Assembly (NCBI GenBank): GCA_020650975.1
Contig: JAIPMN010004138.1
Location: forward strand, 1 to 25,831
Source of the DNA: Apostichopus californicus
Taxonomy: Eukaryota; Echinodermata; Holothuroidea; Aspidochirotida; Stichopodidae
Direction: 5' to 3'
Length of the DNA: 25,831 nucleotides
Of the stretch, positions 1 through 11,501 are shown in pieces. The position numbers and the translations under genes are program-made. The notes beneath the pieces are model-generated. The model saw only the letters and a program-made list of their open reading frames with translations. It did not search any database and was not told where the DNA came from. Each line of letters starts with the position of its first letter. The stretch's first letter is position 1.

Positions 1-2822
1 ATATATTTTAGCGATCTTCAAAACGGATTAAGTTAATGATGTTAAGGAATATCAAATGAAGGGTTCCGTTTTTGAAAAACTGTTTCCATTTTTATCTTTA
101 AAGAAAGGTTTTGCTAAATATTCCAATTTGGAGTAATTGTTCTTTCGTGTAGATAGAATAACGTCAATAGCTTTCTATGATGTGTACTCTATATGTCAAT
201 GTAGAATAATGAAATATAGGGATCTTACATAACAGATTACTAAACTGGTTTCCATACCAGACTCTAGTGCAGGATGTAAAAGTTTCAATTATCGAAAGTA
301 TTTTGAAAGAGATTACATGCACACATACACATACCCAAAAAAAAAAAACTCATAAAATTTAACCATTAAGTTAAGTTAATTTAACTTACCGATGCCCATA
401 AAGGCTCACAAATTTGACTGATGGCGAGATGGGATACAAAGCTGAGCAAAGTTATGGTTCAATCTTACGTAGTTTTTCTCTTCCGGGACTCAAATCCAAG
501 TGTAGTAAATATAATATGATTTTTTCCCGGCACATCCAAATTTAGTTCTTTAGATATCAGCATCAATTTCAAGGGGAGCTTCAACATCCAAGTGATTGCT
601 TTTCAGTTGTATCGGTCAGAGAGATATGTACTTATCAATTGTATGCTACTATTCAAACATGATATGACAAACTTTAATTAACGCCTCACTTGGCATGGTA
701 GGCGCGATAACAGGAATGGTAAAGTGTGGTCGTTAAACTATCTACCGTAGATAGTAGGGTCCATATATGTGTATACTAGAGAATATATGATAATGTTAGG
801 GTCTTTTACTGGTGATGGTTATTTGGGGGTGTTTAGATGTTAAGGTCCTACGTCAAATCAAAATTGTAAGGGTAGCAATATGTGTCAGTTTTTTACCTAA
901 TAAGTGATTGATTCAAATATTTATCGATTCAGTTATATAGTGTTGTAAGTACGCCTATGTTATATATACTAGTCTTGTTAAGACCCTAGTATGAACAGCC
1001 CAGTGTACCTTTCTTTTGACAAGCTATCTTCCCGTATCTATTTGCTGTATATACTGCCCGGAGAATGCCCTCGGCAACGCTTGTATCGGACAAATCCTCG
1101 GGCATGTAAAATACAGTGGGCAAGCACGTTCGTGATAGGCAGAATCGGACGCTGAGGCATGTACAGTTTGCACGGGAGATAAAGAGTATTACAAACGACT
1201 TGGCCAAGACTATCTATATATATACATACAATTACCAGCGTTCGCCATGTTTTGATTCTCGGACGATGTGAAGCAACTAAAAACTACGTTCATTCACGGA
1301 TCGATCAGGTTTTAAACCGTTAGTGTAAACAGAGAATATTTCATCCAGATGAAACTCGGATATCATTATCAATCAGAGAACAGGGTTGAACACGGGGTTT
1401 CGAAAATTTGTATCGAGAGTAACCCAGTCTTTGAATGAAAGATGACCCCGGATCAATCTTGATCTCTCTATTGTTACGTACAACAATATGTCAACATATA
1501 GCTTATTATGTACTATGCAACATCACGTGGTTTCATACACCGATTCCTTTGATTCAGACCAAATCCTGATATAAGCGCTAATTATAGGTAGAAGGTGGGA
1601 ACCCGAGGCACTTAAAACCCAAGGGATCCAATGCCAGTTAGGTGGAATGGATCCGACTTACCAAAAAGTATTTAAAAATCGACTCTATTAGATAAATAAC
1701 TGACTTTTCCTTTGAAATAAACAACGCATTGTCTTTCCTATATATGTCGCTCTTGCTTTGTATAAACCATTATTAAACAGAACGATGGAACACGTTAGCT
1801 ACCGTAAAAGAATTCCATATCGCCCTGTTTGTCACAGTGAGCTAAAACACAAGATAAGAAAGAAGAGGAGATATGTTTATTCTGTTATCGACGGGTAACA
1901 CGCGTGTATCATGAATCCGTTTATTTGGACTGTAGACCTACCAGATGTTGAGTTCAATGAAAAATGAGTCCACGGCAAACATACTTAAAGAGAATCGATA
2001 TTCTGTGAAGTATAGCATATCATACAAATCTCTCAGACTCAATATTTACTCGCAATCATGGGTAATTTACGATTTAGAAATCGTTAAATTTTCTCTTCAA
2101 GCAAAACTGCAGATTTATTTTTACCGTTAAAGTCAGTTACATAGTATTATTACAAATAATTTGTATTCTTGCAAAATTGAAAATTGAAGTTTTACTTATT
2201 ATCGTGTAAAAATGACGTACCAGTATTTCGTCACAAAATGATATTCCAATATGAAATCCATGCATGCCTCGGTAACCTTCAATGAATTCGTGAAATGCAA
2301 GTTCTAGCTATTCTTTTTGTTTTTCGATATGCGTTTAATGTCATATCAAGTTCAGCTTAAGTGTTGATTTTAATGTTCACAACTTTTTTCAAACTAAGTG
2401 AGTCTCTTTAAATCGAACTTGCTCCAAGTCGTTTGGAGACTGAAACATTAGTAGCGTTTCTATTTTTGTATGTAATTGCAGCTTTACAAAAGATCAATAA
2501 AGGAGATTCTTCGCACGTTAGGGTGTTCCATGGAGAGGATTTATGTCTACTTGGATCGATGTTTGATACATCAAGTGCACTCAGGCTTGACCGTTTGTAC
2601 ATAAATCGGTGACACAATTTATAGATATGTGACAAAGAGAGAAACGAAGGGTCAATGAAGTAAGGACAGTATTTGCATAGTACATTTTCGGTATTAAGTG
2701 AAATAATATATTGTAATACCTTGACAAATAAACAAAGGGTATATTGTCAGATAATGTGTTAAAATATGGACAGGAAGAAGGAACAATGGGTGGATATCCT
2801 CTATATTATATGTGTCTATGAG
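1..2822. other. AT-rich non-coding stretch, no gene seen
   Basis: I see no convincing coding region, RNA gene or structured repeat here. Open frames are all under 80 codons and match nothing I know. There is a 12-base A run at 337-348. A patch around 1015-1160 has clearly more G+C (near 48% on one line) than its surroundings and carries a 73-codon minus-strand frame (986-1207) of unrecognised sequence. It could be a decayed exon or repeat fragment, but nothing in the sequence decides this. A CACGTG hexamer lies at 1524-1529. Confidence 0.7.
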
Positions 2823-2884
2823 GAAGGGTGGTGGAAGGGGGAGGGGTGGCTTGGAGTTGGTGTGGTGTGGTGTGGGTGAAGGGG
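2823..2884 (+). repeat. G-rich simple repeat with TGTGG units
   Basis: The plus strand is almost free of C here. It holds runs GGG (2826-2828), GGGGG (2837-2841) and GGGG (2843-2846), then three exact TGTGG pentamers at 2861-2875 and another GGGG at 2881-2884. It is low-complexity DNA. The open frames that cross it on the minus strand encode only Pro/His/Thr-rich low-complexity sequence and are not treated as genes. Confidence 0.75.
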
Positions 2885-2993
2885 ACATGATTTGAAGAGG
2901 TAGACTTGATGATGTAATATTTCTGTTTTCCCTCTTCTCGTTGTTATATTGTTTGAATTTGATTGGCAGAAATATAATAATTTTGAATAAAAT

Positions 2994-3017
2994 GGGGAAG
3001 GGGTGGGGTGGGAGGGG
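2994..3017 (+). other. G-quadruplex-type motif
   Basis: Five runs of at least three G (2994-2997, 3000-3003, 3005-3008, 3010-3012, 3014-3017) are separated by loops of one or two bases. This satisfies the usual four-tract G-quadruplex pattern on the plus strand. It sits about 65 bases before the minisatellite. Whether it folds in vivo cannot be told from sequence. Confidence 0.7.
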
Positions 3018-3080
3018 ACATGCCCTTCCAAACTACTGTGGTAAATTACTGTGTCCTGTCCGTTCGGACACGAGTATTGT

Positions 3081-3594
3081 GCCCCTCTTAAATTGTATGT
3101 TCCCCATCCTTAAATTGATGTTCCCCTCCTTAAATTGTCGGTTCCTCTCCTTAAATTGTCGGTTCCTCTCCTGATGTTGTCGGTGCCCCTCCTGAAATTG
3201 TCGGTGCTCTCCTGAAATTGTCGGTGCCCCTCCTGCTGCCTCTCCTGAAGTTGTTGGTGCCGATCCGGAAGTTGTCGGTGCCCCTCCTGAAGTTGTTGGT
3301 GCCCCTCCTGAAGTTTCGGTGCCCCTCCTGAAGTTGTCGGTTCCCCTCCTGAAAGTTGTTGGTGCCCTCCTGAAGTTGTCGGTGCCGGTCCTGAAGTTGT
3401 CGGTGCCGGTCCTGAAGTTGTCGGTTCCGGTCCTGAAGTTGTCGGTGCCGGTCCTGAAGTTGTCGGTGCCCCTCCTGCTGCCCCTCCTGAAGTTGTTGGT
3501 GCCGATCCTAAAGTTGTCGGTGCCCCTCCTGAAGTTGTCGGTGCCCCTCCTGAAGTTGTTGGTGCCCCTCCTGAAGTTGTTTGTGTCCCGTGTC
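3081..3594 (+). repeat. 21-bp minisatellite, about 23 units
   Basis: This is a tandem array whose commonest unit starts CCTGAAGTTGTCGGTG and ends CCCCT. I count about 23 units plus two 12-base partial units (CCTGCTGCCTCT near 3232, CCTGCTGCCCCT near 3474). Units vary along the array: the first four carry TTAAATTG, the next few TGAAATTG, and the rest mostly TGAAGTTG. Four consecutive units in the middle end in CCGGT instead of CCCCT, which suggests local expansion. The two partial units are each followed by a unit ending GCCGAT, so a block repeats at a distance of about 242 bases. Because 21 is a multiple of three, two plus-strand frames stay open through perfect units: one gives a 109-codon frame (3319-3648) of the heptad LKLSVPL, the other the heptad PEVVGAP. 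The third frame has TGA in every unit. Some units carry one- to three-base indels that break the frames, so I treat this as a non-coding minisatellite. Confidence 0.93.
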
Positions 3595-6500
3595 TCCTAT
3601 ATACGCGTTCGTGTAAGTATTAAGCTACAATACAATCCAATGGAATGATAATGTGCACGCCCACAACCATAACATGTTGCTTTTAAGTTGATCAGCACCG
3701 TGGCAACAACGATGTAACCATGCATACACGTTCAAGCAGTTTTCCAAATAAAACAAAAAAGAGAAACGTTTAAGTTTGGAGGATTTAAAATTGTTCTATA
3801 TTTGAATAAACATCTTACGACATGATAATTAGTATATAACCAAGTTTTTCTTAAACCACAAAGACTTCTCCATTAGACTAAAGGGTAACTAATTATATGC
3901 AAAGATTACACAAATTGGACAACTCAACACGTAGTTCTAAAGACCGAAAGTCTTCGACAGAATTAAAACTGCAGAAATATGTCTCATTACCTAATTTGCT
4001 AACTAACACACTAACTGAGTGACTTACAGACAGACTGTTATAAAGGGAATTTGATTGTAATCATCCACTATTCCCCAAATTTGAAATACGTCATTCTAAC
4101 ACATTTTAACACAGACTGGCGAGCTAAAAATTATCAATTTTCAAAGGTTGTGTTTGTTTGTTTTGAATTGCTAAATTCAAGCAGTAGTCGTGGATGTTTT
4201 CGAGGAGAGCACTCACTTCGTAATTAGTTAATGGTTGACATTTACTGTATATACCCTTAACCTCCCATTTATCAAATCACATAGTTACACTCTCTAGTTA
4301 GGTTCCTCAAATCCGTCCGCCATGTTTTTATTCGCAACAATTTTCACGCATAGCTTATTCTCGTTCATCATGACGGTGACGTCACATTTCATGCCTTGTT
4401 GGCTACGTTTTTAAACCACCACCTGCACAAAAAGCCAAATACTCACAAAGTTCTGTTTCAATTATGTCAATCGCAAATTGAAAGGAAACATATCCGAAAA
4501 TTACTTTATGATGGTTGACCGACCAGGGCATGCAGGCTTTGAGTTTCTTATGTCTGTATTTCGTCCAGACAATCTCTTTCTTTTTTCGTACTTGAAACTT
4601 AATAAAAGTAATTTTCTTTTACGAATTTACTGAAAGTCAAAAAAAAAAAACGATAACAAAAAGGTCTGAATTTGAATATTGCTAATCGATTAGATGCACC
4701 TGGGTTTGTACGTCCGAGAACCCCGCTGGGGATGTATTTTCTTCTACTACTAGAAACCATGAAAACATTCTCTCGAACTCTATATGAGATGAGGTACACG
4801 AAAGGGTATTCCAAACAACATTTTTATAGCCATCGTCAAAAAATGGCCCCAAATTCTTTCTTGAGTCTTGATAATGAACGCTATGTGTTTTCAAGAGAAC
4901 TTTTAATTGGTGAGTTTTACATGCTGGACACATATATCATAGCTGGGTTGTCAATAGCGATTCATATATGTGTTGTTTTAGTGTATGGATAATAAGGCCT
5001 CATTTAGTATTGGAGAACATACACGGCCATTCGCTCTGGCTTTTATGACGTCAGCTTAGGTCCGTTAATATGTCAAGCCATTTAGTGGTTGTCCATACAA
5101 TTAACAATCCTATCCAAAGGTTAACATAATATTAACGAATCTTGTCGCTAGTATATACTATGCTACCATTGAATTCATTAAAACGTCGGAAACATATTTT
5201 AGCTATTAACCTGAGCAAATTACCGTTAGAAAAAATGTTCAATGCATATATGCGTGCGCATGTCAATTATATACGTTATATACCGTTGTTTATAATGGTA
5301 GGGCCTGTTCTTCAAAGGGAGTGAAGACTCGCGCACAAAGAAATGTATGATGCCGGTAATCTGACCTAGTTTCGAATGAGGTGTAACAGAAGTGTTAGAC
5401 ACCACCATCGATCCCAGAAAATACACACACAGCTTGCTACCGTCGGAAATTAGACACTAGTGTACAGTCAAAACATGCAGCTACAGTCAATACCCATAAC
5501 ACAGTGTACATAGCAGCGATGGACATCTCAGGTGCAGCTAAAGATAACAAGGTATCACGTTTCATTACTGTCTGCATTTTGTAGCGACAAGAAGAAAACT
5601 TCACTTGCAAACGATGGAAAGTGTAACTTATTTTTTCAGAGGGCGGCACGCGGTTTGGGGCGAGTCTTCAATGCCTTTAATACCTTTCTACCTGTCTAGC
5701 CTCAAATATAATTTCTGTTCGCATAGTCATTAGACCTTTACTTAGAAGAAGCAAGTCGCTTAAATTGCACCAACGTTCAGTTTAAATTTATTCTTCATTA
5801 AATTTATCTCCATGGACAAAATGTTTGGTTATCGCTTGTTACTTTGTGGCCGTTATCTTGTTTTATTACTTTTATATATTTATAATTGTCATTGTGCATG
5901 TAGTCGGATTCTGACACCCGTATATACATATCAGTTCATATCGCAGACGAATTTCTACGAATTGCAATATTTCAGTCACGCATATATTGTCATTTCCATA
6001 GAAAGTCATCTATCGGCACCGTTAATTAACGTTGCTTTTCCATGTACTAAAGTATCTTGATGGAATTTTCTTACCAATTATTTATGTAACATATTCAAGC
6101 TATACTTCATATATGAATTCAGTGCCGGTAGTGATATTGTTGTTAGCTAACATGTTATTTATTCCTGGTTTCCGTTTCATTTTGTGAATAGATATGATTT
6201 CTGATTATAGTTGAATCACAGACGTTTATTCTACAGGCCTTTACAAGGCCATGTGAATCTACCAATCACAAATTAGTCAACTCTTATCTTCCACAGACTT
6301 GTAGTGAATCTTTACCCGACCTCATTATATATCAGAGTAACCCATACACATATTCAAATGACAGCAAGATACTGCAACCAGGAAGACAAAAAGTTGAGAT
6401 TAAAAACGTTCAGTTATAAGTAACATTTACAAGTGACATGCAAAACAAATTCTGTGACTGCAAAGTATCAAAATTACAGCAAGAATGATTAAAATCTGAG

Positions 6501-6609
6501 ACTGGAGGACTACAACATGACACAAATCGAGACACAAAAGTGTCTATACTGGATAATTAATGGGGCAATCCTAAGTTTTGTAGGGTCTGGGTTAGGGTAT
6601 ATGTAGGAT
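3595..6609. other. AT-rich non-coding stretch with one weak open frame
   Basis: Apart from the 106-codon frame listed separately at 4672-4992, I see no gene. There is a 12-base A run at 4639-4650. Two perfect TGACGTCA octamers lie at 4377-4384 (inside the 10-base palindrome GTGACGTCAC) and 5046-5053. The other open frames are short, overlap one another on both strands and are unrecognised. Confidence 0.65.
4672..4992 (+). other. 106-codon open frame, probably not coding
   Basis: I do not recognise the predicted protein. It starts MNIANRLDAPGF and ends in a hydrophobic run at about residues 86-105 (YIIAGLSIAIHICVVLVYG), which could pass as one membrane segment. Against it being a gene: two other open frames, of 71 and 83 codons, run through the same bases on the minus strand, so the stretch is simply poor in stop codons. 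No splice or promoter context stands out. It could be a fragment of an old transposon. It is listed because it is the longest open frame outside the repeats. Confidence 0.12.
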
Positions 6610-6628
6610 GGGGTGGGGGGGGGGGTGG
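6610..6628 (+). repeat. poly-G tract, 11 consecutive G
   Basis: GGGG at 6610-6613, one T, then eleven G at 6615-6625, followed by TGG. It is a homopolymeric tract able to supply four G runs for a quadruplex. It belongs to a series of similar tracts spread over the window. Confidence 0.8.
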
Positions 6629-7114
6629 TAAGATAATATGTCGTCTGAGGATGATTCTAACGAGAGGGTAAAATGAATGGTACGTTATGGCTCGATCTTT
6701 AAAACAATGTTTTATAATTTTTGACTGTTGAGCTTGTGCCGCACATGTGATATATTCATGTGCTGCTCGCTAGATTTGTTGTTGTTGTACTATTCTGTCT
6801 GTCCCATTTTGGTGATTTCACCATAGGGGAATCAAAGCTTCTTAGAATTATACCGTCGTGGTTGAGCCCCTGCTTGGGATCTCTCATGTTGAGAGTTTGC
6901 CAAGTATGGTCTCGTCAGATTCTAGCAACGTTTACAGATGACAAAAAGTAAATATATAGGTATGATATACCACAAGTAGAGTAGTGCACATCAACAGATC
7001 CTCCGCCTGATAAAGATTTAGCGGGAAAATGTGACTTTTTGACATATTTGTAGGTTTAGCTGAATGGATGCTGAAGAGGATGAAATACACTACTGATGGT
7101 AAAAACAGCCCCGA

Positions 7115-7138
7115 GGGGGTGGGGTGGGTGTGGGGTGG
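7115..7138 (+). other. G-quadruplex-type motif
   Basis: The G runs at 7115-7119, 7121-7124, 7126-7128 and 7132-7135 are separated by loops of one, one and three bases, which fits the canonical four-tract pattern. A GG follows at 7137-7138. The surrounding DNA is ordinary AT-rich sequence. Confidence 0.75.
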
Positions 7139-7455
7139 TAGTTGGAGGTAATTAGGACGTTTAAGAAATTCTTTGGGTGAAACAAGAAGATCTTTGAACG
7201 AGAGCATGAATGCATCCATCGAATTATATATGATCTGGAAGTCTCGCACTCAACAATATGAGACTGTACCACGGAGTGTCACGTGACGTGCTCCCATTTT
7301 TTATTATTATATCATTTATCAGTTCGATGTGAAGAGTTTCGTAGACAAATGAACAACACTAACATATTTGTATAAAAATGCGGTTGAGATTTACTTCTGT
7401 CTCATTAAAAGATTGGATCATTGCTACCATTCAAACATAACAGCTATACTGTTTT

Positions 7456-7692
7456 ATGGACTGCGTAAGGCGGTCACTGCTATCATGTACGCGCAAAAAC
7501 GGTAAGGAGACCTGCGTTGCCAAGGTAAAACGGATCCTGTCGTCTGCTTCACGTGCCCATGTACATTGTCTACAGTCTGATAAAGTTCGTGCGTTCCAGC
7601 TGCAGTTTGATTGTTTGAAAGAAAATACTAAAATAGCAAGTTTGGAATTGAAATCTTGCGATTACCTTAAAAAAAATGTAACACTTAGGTAG
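7456..7692 (+). other. 78-codon open frame, unrecognised, possibly decayed exon
   Basis: The predicted protein starts MDCVRRSLLSCTRKNGK. It is basic and has six cysteines (about residues 3, 11, 20, 38, 53 and 68). I know no family with this pattern. The first 130 bases have more G+C than the flanks. Two sequences resembling splice donors (G/GTAAGG at about 7501-7507 and AG/GTAAAA near 7523) lie inside the frame, but I found no matching acceptor or partner exon. It may be chance, or a worn exon or transposon fragment. Confidence 0.13.
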
Positions 7693-9614
7693 ATTACGTC
7701 GTTCACCAGGAATGTGATAACTCGGAGATCAAGACATTAGTTATTGCAGAGTAAACAATCAACGAGAACTATAATATACACATCTCCCTGTATGGTACGT
7801 GTTTTTGCGTGTCTCCTATAATTGACTTAGTCGGTCCAGATTAATATACTAAACGCCGCTGCTTGCACCTAGGTTGGGAAATACTTTGCTAAACATTCAC
7901 CTTTGCTAACTCAAAATCTAAGAGGTCATGGTGTATACACTTGTAAGTATAGTCCAACTTGCCATCAGCTATCGTATGGTGGATAGGACATGTCAGTTGA
8001 CTATATATGTTCTAAGCCTTGGCAAGTTACGAATTCAGAGTGAAACTCAATGGAGATATTACTGGTGGTACGTCACCTGAGCTACCGGCTACGTTAACCT
8101 GCTCGTTGTAATACATGATACGATATGTCCAATAGCCTGACACATAATTGTAGCAGAGTGTTGTAACACTAGCACAACCGTACGTAGGTTACCGTATTGT
8201 TCATCTGTCTTGCTACTAAAGATTACCCATTATAAAGGCTCTTAACATGAATGCAAAGGAAACAACGGGAGACTATAGAAATTAATAGGTATACAATGTT
8301 CTCCCACTCCGAACGAAAACAACATATCTGTGTCGTAAAATTTGCGCGAGAGGAATGTTTTCTTACTGATTTTATGACCAGAATTCATTTCATGTGAGTA
8401 ACATTAATTTTGTACCGGTATACGATTCATTGATTCATATTTCTATGCACAAGGTATGACGTTCTATACACCGGCAACGTAGTAAAGCCGCTCAGTACAG
8501 TAGGCTGGCAATAAAACAAAATATGACGTAGTACAGACCATTCCGCCGTTGCCATGTATCTGTCATGGAACGCCATACAGACAAAATTGATTGCTAGTAC
8601 TAAAAATCTCTACCTAGGCATAAGCGTCAAGATCATAGGTTTAAATAGATGGCTTGGATGGATAATGATTGTTTAACGATTGAGGTGATAGCTAACAAGA
8701 TTTCGCGTTTTCTCTAATTGTATGATTGAATGTTGAGGTTAAGACAAAAAAAAAATGGCACGTCACATTCAGCTGAATATTAACTACGTCTACGTGCAGA
8801 ATTATTTAAAAATAAATGCTATAGATTTCTAAGACGAGAAACATACACGATTTTTTGTTGATAATATAAAACTAGTTAATGTGACTTGTGTTTATATTTA
8901 AAATATTCTTTGGTGCTTTCTTGTTTGTTACTGAGACATTTATTCATTTGTCAAAGGGAGAAAGTGAAAATAGCTGTTTCAAGACTGAGTCAGTTCGTGA
9001 ATCGTCATCTGTGCAAATTCCAATACCTCTATACTGGGTTTAAAACTGCATAATTTACGCCATCCTATTCAATACACACAAGAATCGTAGTAAATATCTT
9101 AACCCGCCATATAATTCCTCCTCGGATATTAATTTATAACGTCATTTTATGTAATATAGATTTACTTTTAAGAATTGTATAGTGAGAATAAGTATGCTCC
9201 AAAGCATATATGCTGAGTTTAATATTTCATTTTATAATATATATTTCATAGAAGCTCTCATTGCAGCTACTCACTTTAAATGTATTCATTCTTTTCAAAC
9301 TTTTGAAAAAAATGTCATGTTTGTTTACTCCATGTGGCTAATATTAATACCAAAAGTGATATAGATGACGCAATTTAAGAACGGAACAAATTCATGAAGA
9401 AAATGGCATCATTAAATATTCATCATATGGTGAAGAAAATGTGAGAGGATGCATAAATTATCGTAAACTAATTTGAGTAATGTACAGTTCAGAGTTTAGA
9501 ATAGTTCGGGAGAAACGCGTTACGTATGTAGTACTATATAATATAGTTGAGGATGGAGTATTATCGACAGGACACACGATATAATAATTATGTACATGTG
9601 CTCAAAATGTTTCG

Positions 9615-10497
9615 CTGTGTATTATATCGCATGGTATTGTGACGTATCCTATAATATTGTATTGTATCATATAATATCGTATCGTTTCATATCATTTGAT
9701 ATCGTATCGTAATTGTACATTATCGTATCGTAGCGTATGATATGATATCGTTTAATATCTTATCGTATCCTAGTATATCCCATGTTATTGTGACGTATCC
9801 TATTATATTGTATTGTATCATATAATATCGTATCGTTTCATATCATATAATATCGTATCGTAATTGTATATTATCGTATCGTAGCGTATGATATGATATC
9901 GTATAATATCGTATCGTATCCTATTATATCGCATGGTATCGTGACGTATCCTATAATATTGTTTTGTATCATATAATATCGTATCGTTTCATATCATTTG
10001 ATATCGTATCGTAATTGTACATTATCGTATCGTAGCGTATGATATAATATCGTTTAATATCTTATCGTATCCTAGTATATCCCATGTTATTGTGACGTAT
10101 CCTATAATATTGTATTGTATCATATAATATCGTATCGTTTCATATCATATAATATCGTATCGTAATTGTATATTATCGTATCGTAGCGTATGATATGATA
10201 TCGTTTAATATCTTATCGTATCCTAGTATATCCCATGGTATTATGATGCATCCTATACTATTGTATTGTATCATATCATATAATATAATATCGTATCGTA
10301 ATTGTTTGTTATCGTATCCTAGTATATCGCATGATATTGTGACGTATCCTATAATATTCTTTAATATCGTATCCTATAATATGGTATATCGTTTCGTCAT
10401 AATATCGTATCTTATATATCATCCAATAATATCTATATAGTATCCTATAATATCTATCATGCCTATTATATCGTGTTGTATCGTGATGATATGATGT
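9615..10497 (+). repeat. satellite-like array, 151-bp monomer in a 302-bp higher-order unit
   Basis: The anchor GACGTATCC starts at 9641, 9792, 9943 and 10094, and its variant GATGCATCC at 10245, giving four consecutive intervals of exactly 151 bases. It returns at 10341 after a shortened copy of 96 bases, and the array then decays to about 10497. Within each monomer a TATCG/ATATCG motif repeats every 5-10 bases. Copies 1 and 3 share diagnostic bases (CATTTGAT, TTGTACATT) and differ at only about two sites. Copies 2 and 4 share the alternative bases (CATATAAT, TTGTATATT). This alternation defines a dimeric 302-base higher-order unit. The second half of copy 4 has the copy 1/3 variant (TTTAATATCTTA), so it is a mosaic. 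An 81-codon open frame at 10195-10440 is just translated repeat. Chromosomal context (centromeric or interspersed) cannot be judged from one array. Confidence 0.95.
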
Positions 10498-11501
10498 GAA
10501 CTTATATACATTTACTCGTTACTGAGGAACTAGATGGTAAAATTTGATTTTCAGATTTCTTTTTTTTAACGATGCCGATAAGCACGACGTCATATGCAGG
10601 ACGTAAATAAAGTTTATTTTAGTTTTCCCAATTTTCAATGAGTTTCGAGAAATATCGTCAACATCATGATAATAAAATCTATTGGCGAGTTCTTTACAGT
10701 TCACCTGCCAAATTACTTTGGAAATGAGCAGTTAATGGAGTAATAAAATCCAGCTTAGTAATTGGTATTCCTGATTTGGAATTTATAATAGTGACCTGTT
10801 TTCTAACATTCAATCGATATGAACGAAGTTATCTGTCTGGTTAGAAAATCAGTCAAGGGTAGATTTGAACTTTAATTTGTGTTATATCGAACACATTTTA
10901 AAAGCAATTATACCTACAGTCAGATAGTCCAAGCCAAGGGGTTGGTTGCAAAATTGTCCGCTCTAACTCTTTTACAAGGTTCGTTGTACTAAAAATTGAC
11001 TTTAAATTCATCATTCTTGCTATTGATTTTAGAAAATTTGGTAATGACTATATATAATACAGAGTTACATTTTCGACTAGAATAAAACCAAAAAATGCCC
11101 CTTTTTTCATGATTGAAAACTGCTTTTGGGTTATGTTGTACTTTCTGGCCAGACGTTTCCGATCTGTACATAACTAAAACTTGAAAATAACGGGCGGTAA
11201 TAAATCGTCCCGCTGAAAATGTCTCCTTATTGGTTGCCTGGCTTGCTTACTTGTTTGGATGTTTAGGACTAAATGACATCGTATGATGTACACTTTCTCA
11301 TTTCACGACCTAGAAGAGGCTTCGACAACCTCGAAACCCCGTTTATCTCAATTTATAGTTAGACTTAACTTAAAGAATGTGTAAAACTGGAGTGATGTCA
11401 AAAAGTACTTTTTCTTATAAGAAGAGTCACCCGAGATAGCGTCAGGGCAGGATAAACTGAACATCTTCCTTGATCCATTCTCAAGCCCACGCCCCTTAGA
11501 T
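10498..11501. other. non-coding stretch between the satellite array and the hAT element
   Basis: I see no gene. Small minus-strand frames of about 60 codons are unrecognised. The last eight bases, CCTTAGAT at 11494-11501, are the left target-site duplication of the hAT element that follows. Confidence 0.7.

Larger units (their letters stand above)
6629..9614. other. AT-rich non-coding stretch, no recognised gene
   Basis: Apart from the quadruplex motif at 7115-7138 and the small open frame at 7456-7692, I see nothing that can be named. CACGTG hexamers lie at 7280-7285 (within TCACGTGA) and 7550-7555. The stretch from 7693 to 9612 has no frame longer than about 60 codons, no tandem repeat and no terminal inverted repeats that I could find by eye. 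Confidence 0.65.

Noticed and set aside
337-348. A12 run as a retrotransposon tail (also 4639-4650)
   Set aside because: No tRNA-like A/B boxes, no target duplication and no upstream SINE or LINE sequence was found next to either run.
986-1207. 73-codon minus-strand frame in a GC-richer patch
   Set aside because: No family resemblance, no splice or promoter context, and too short to separate from chance.
3319-3648. 109-codon open frame of LKLSVPL heptads as a repetitive protein gene
   Set aside because: It is the minisatellite read in one of two open frames. The units carry frame-breaking indels just upstream, and the open length follows from the 21-base period.
9641-10340. CRISPR-like array
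   Set aside because: The 151-bp units are contiguous with no unique spacers, and the context is eukaryotic non-coding DNA. It is a tandem satellite.
10195-10440. 81-codon open frame rich in Ile, Ser and Tyr
   Set aside because: It lies entirely inside the TATCG-type satellite array and is translated repeat.
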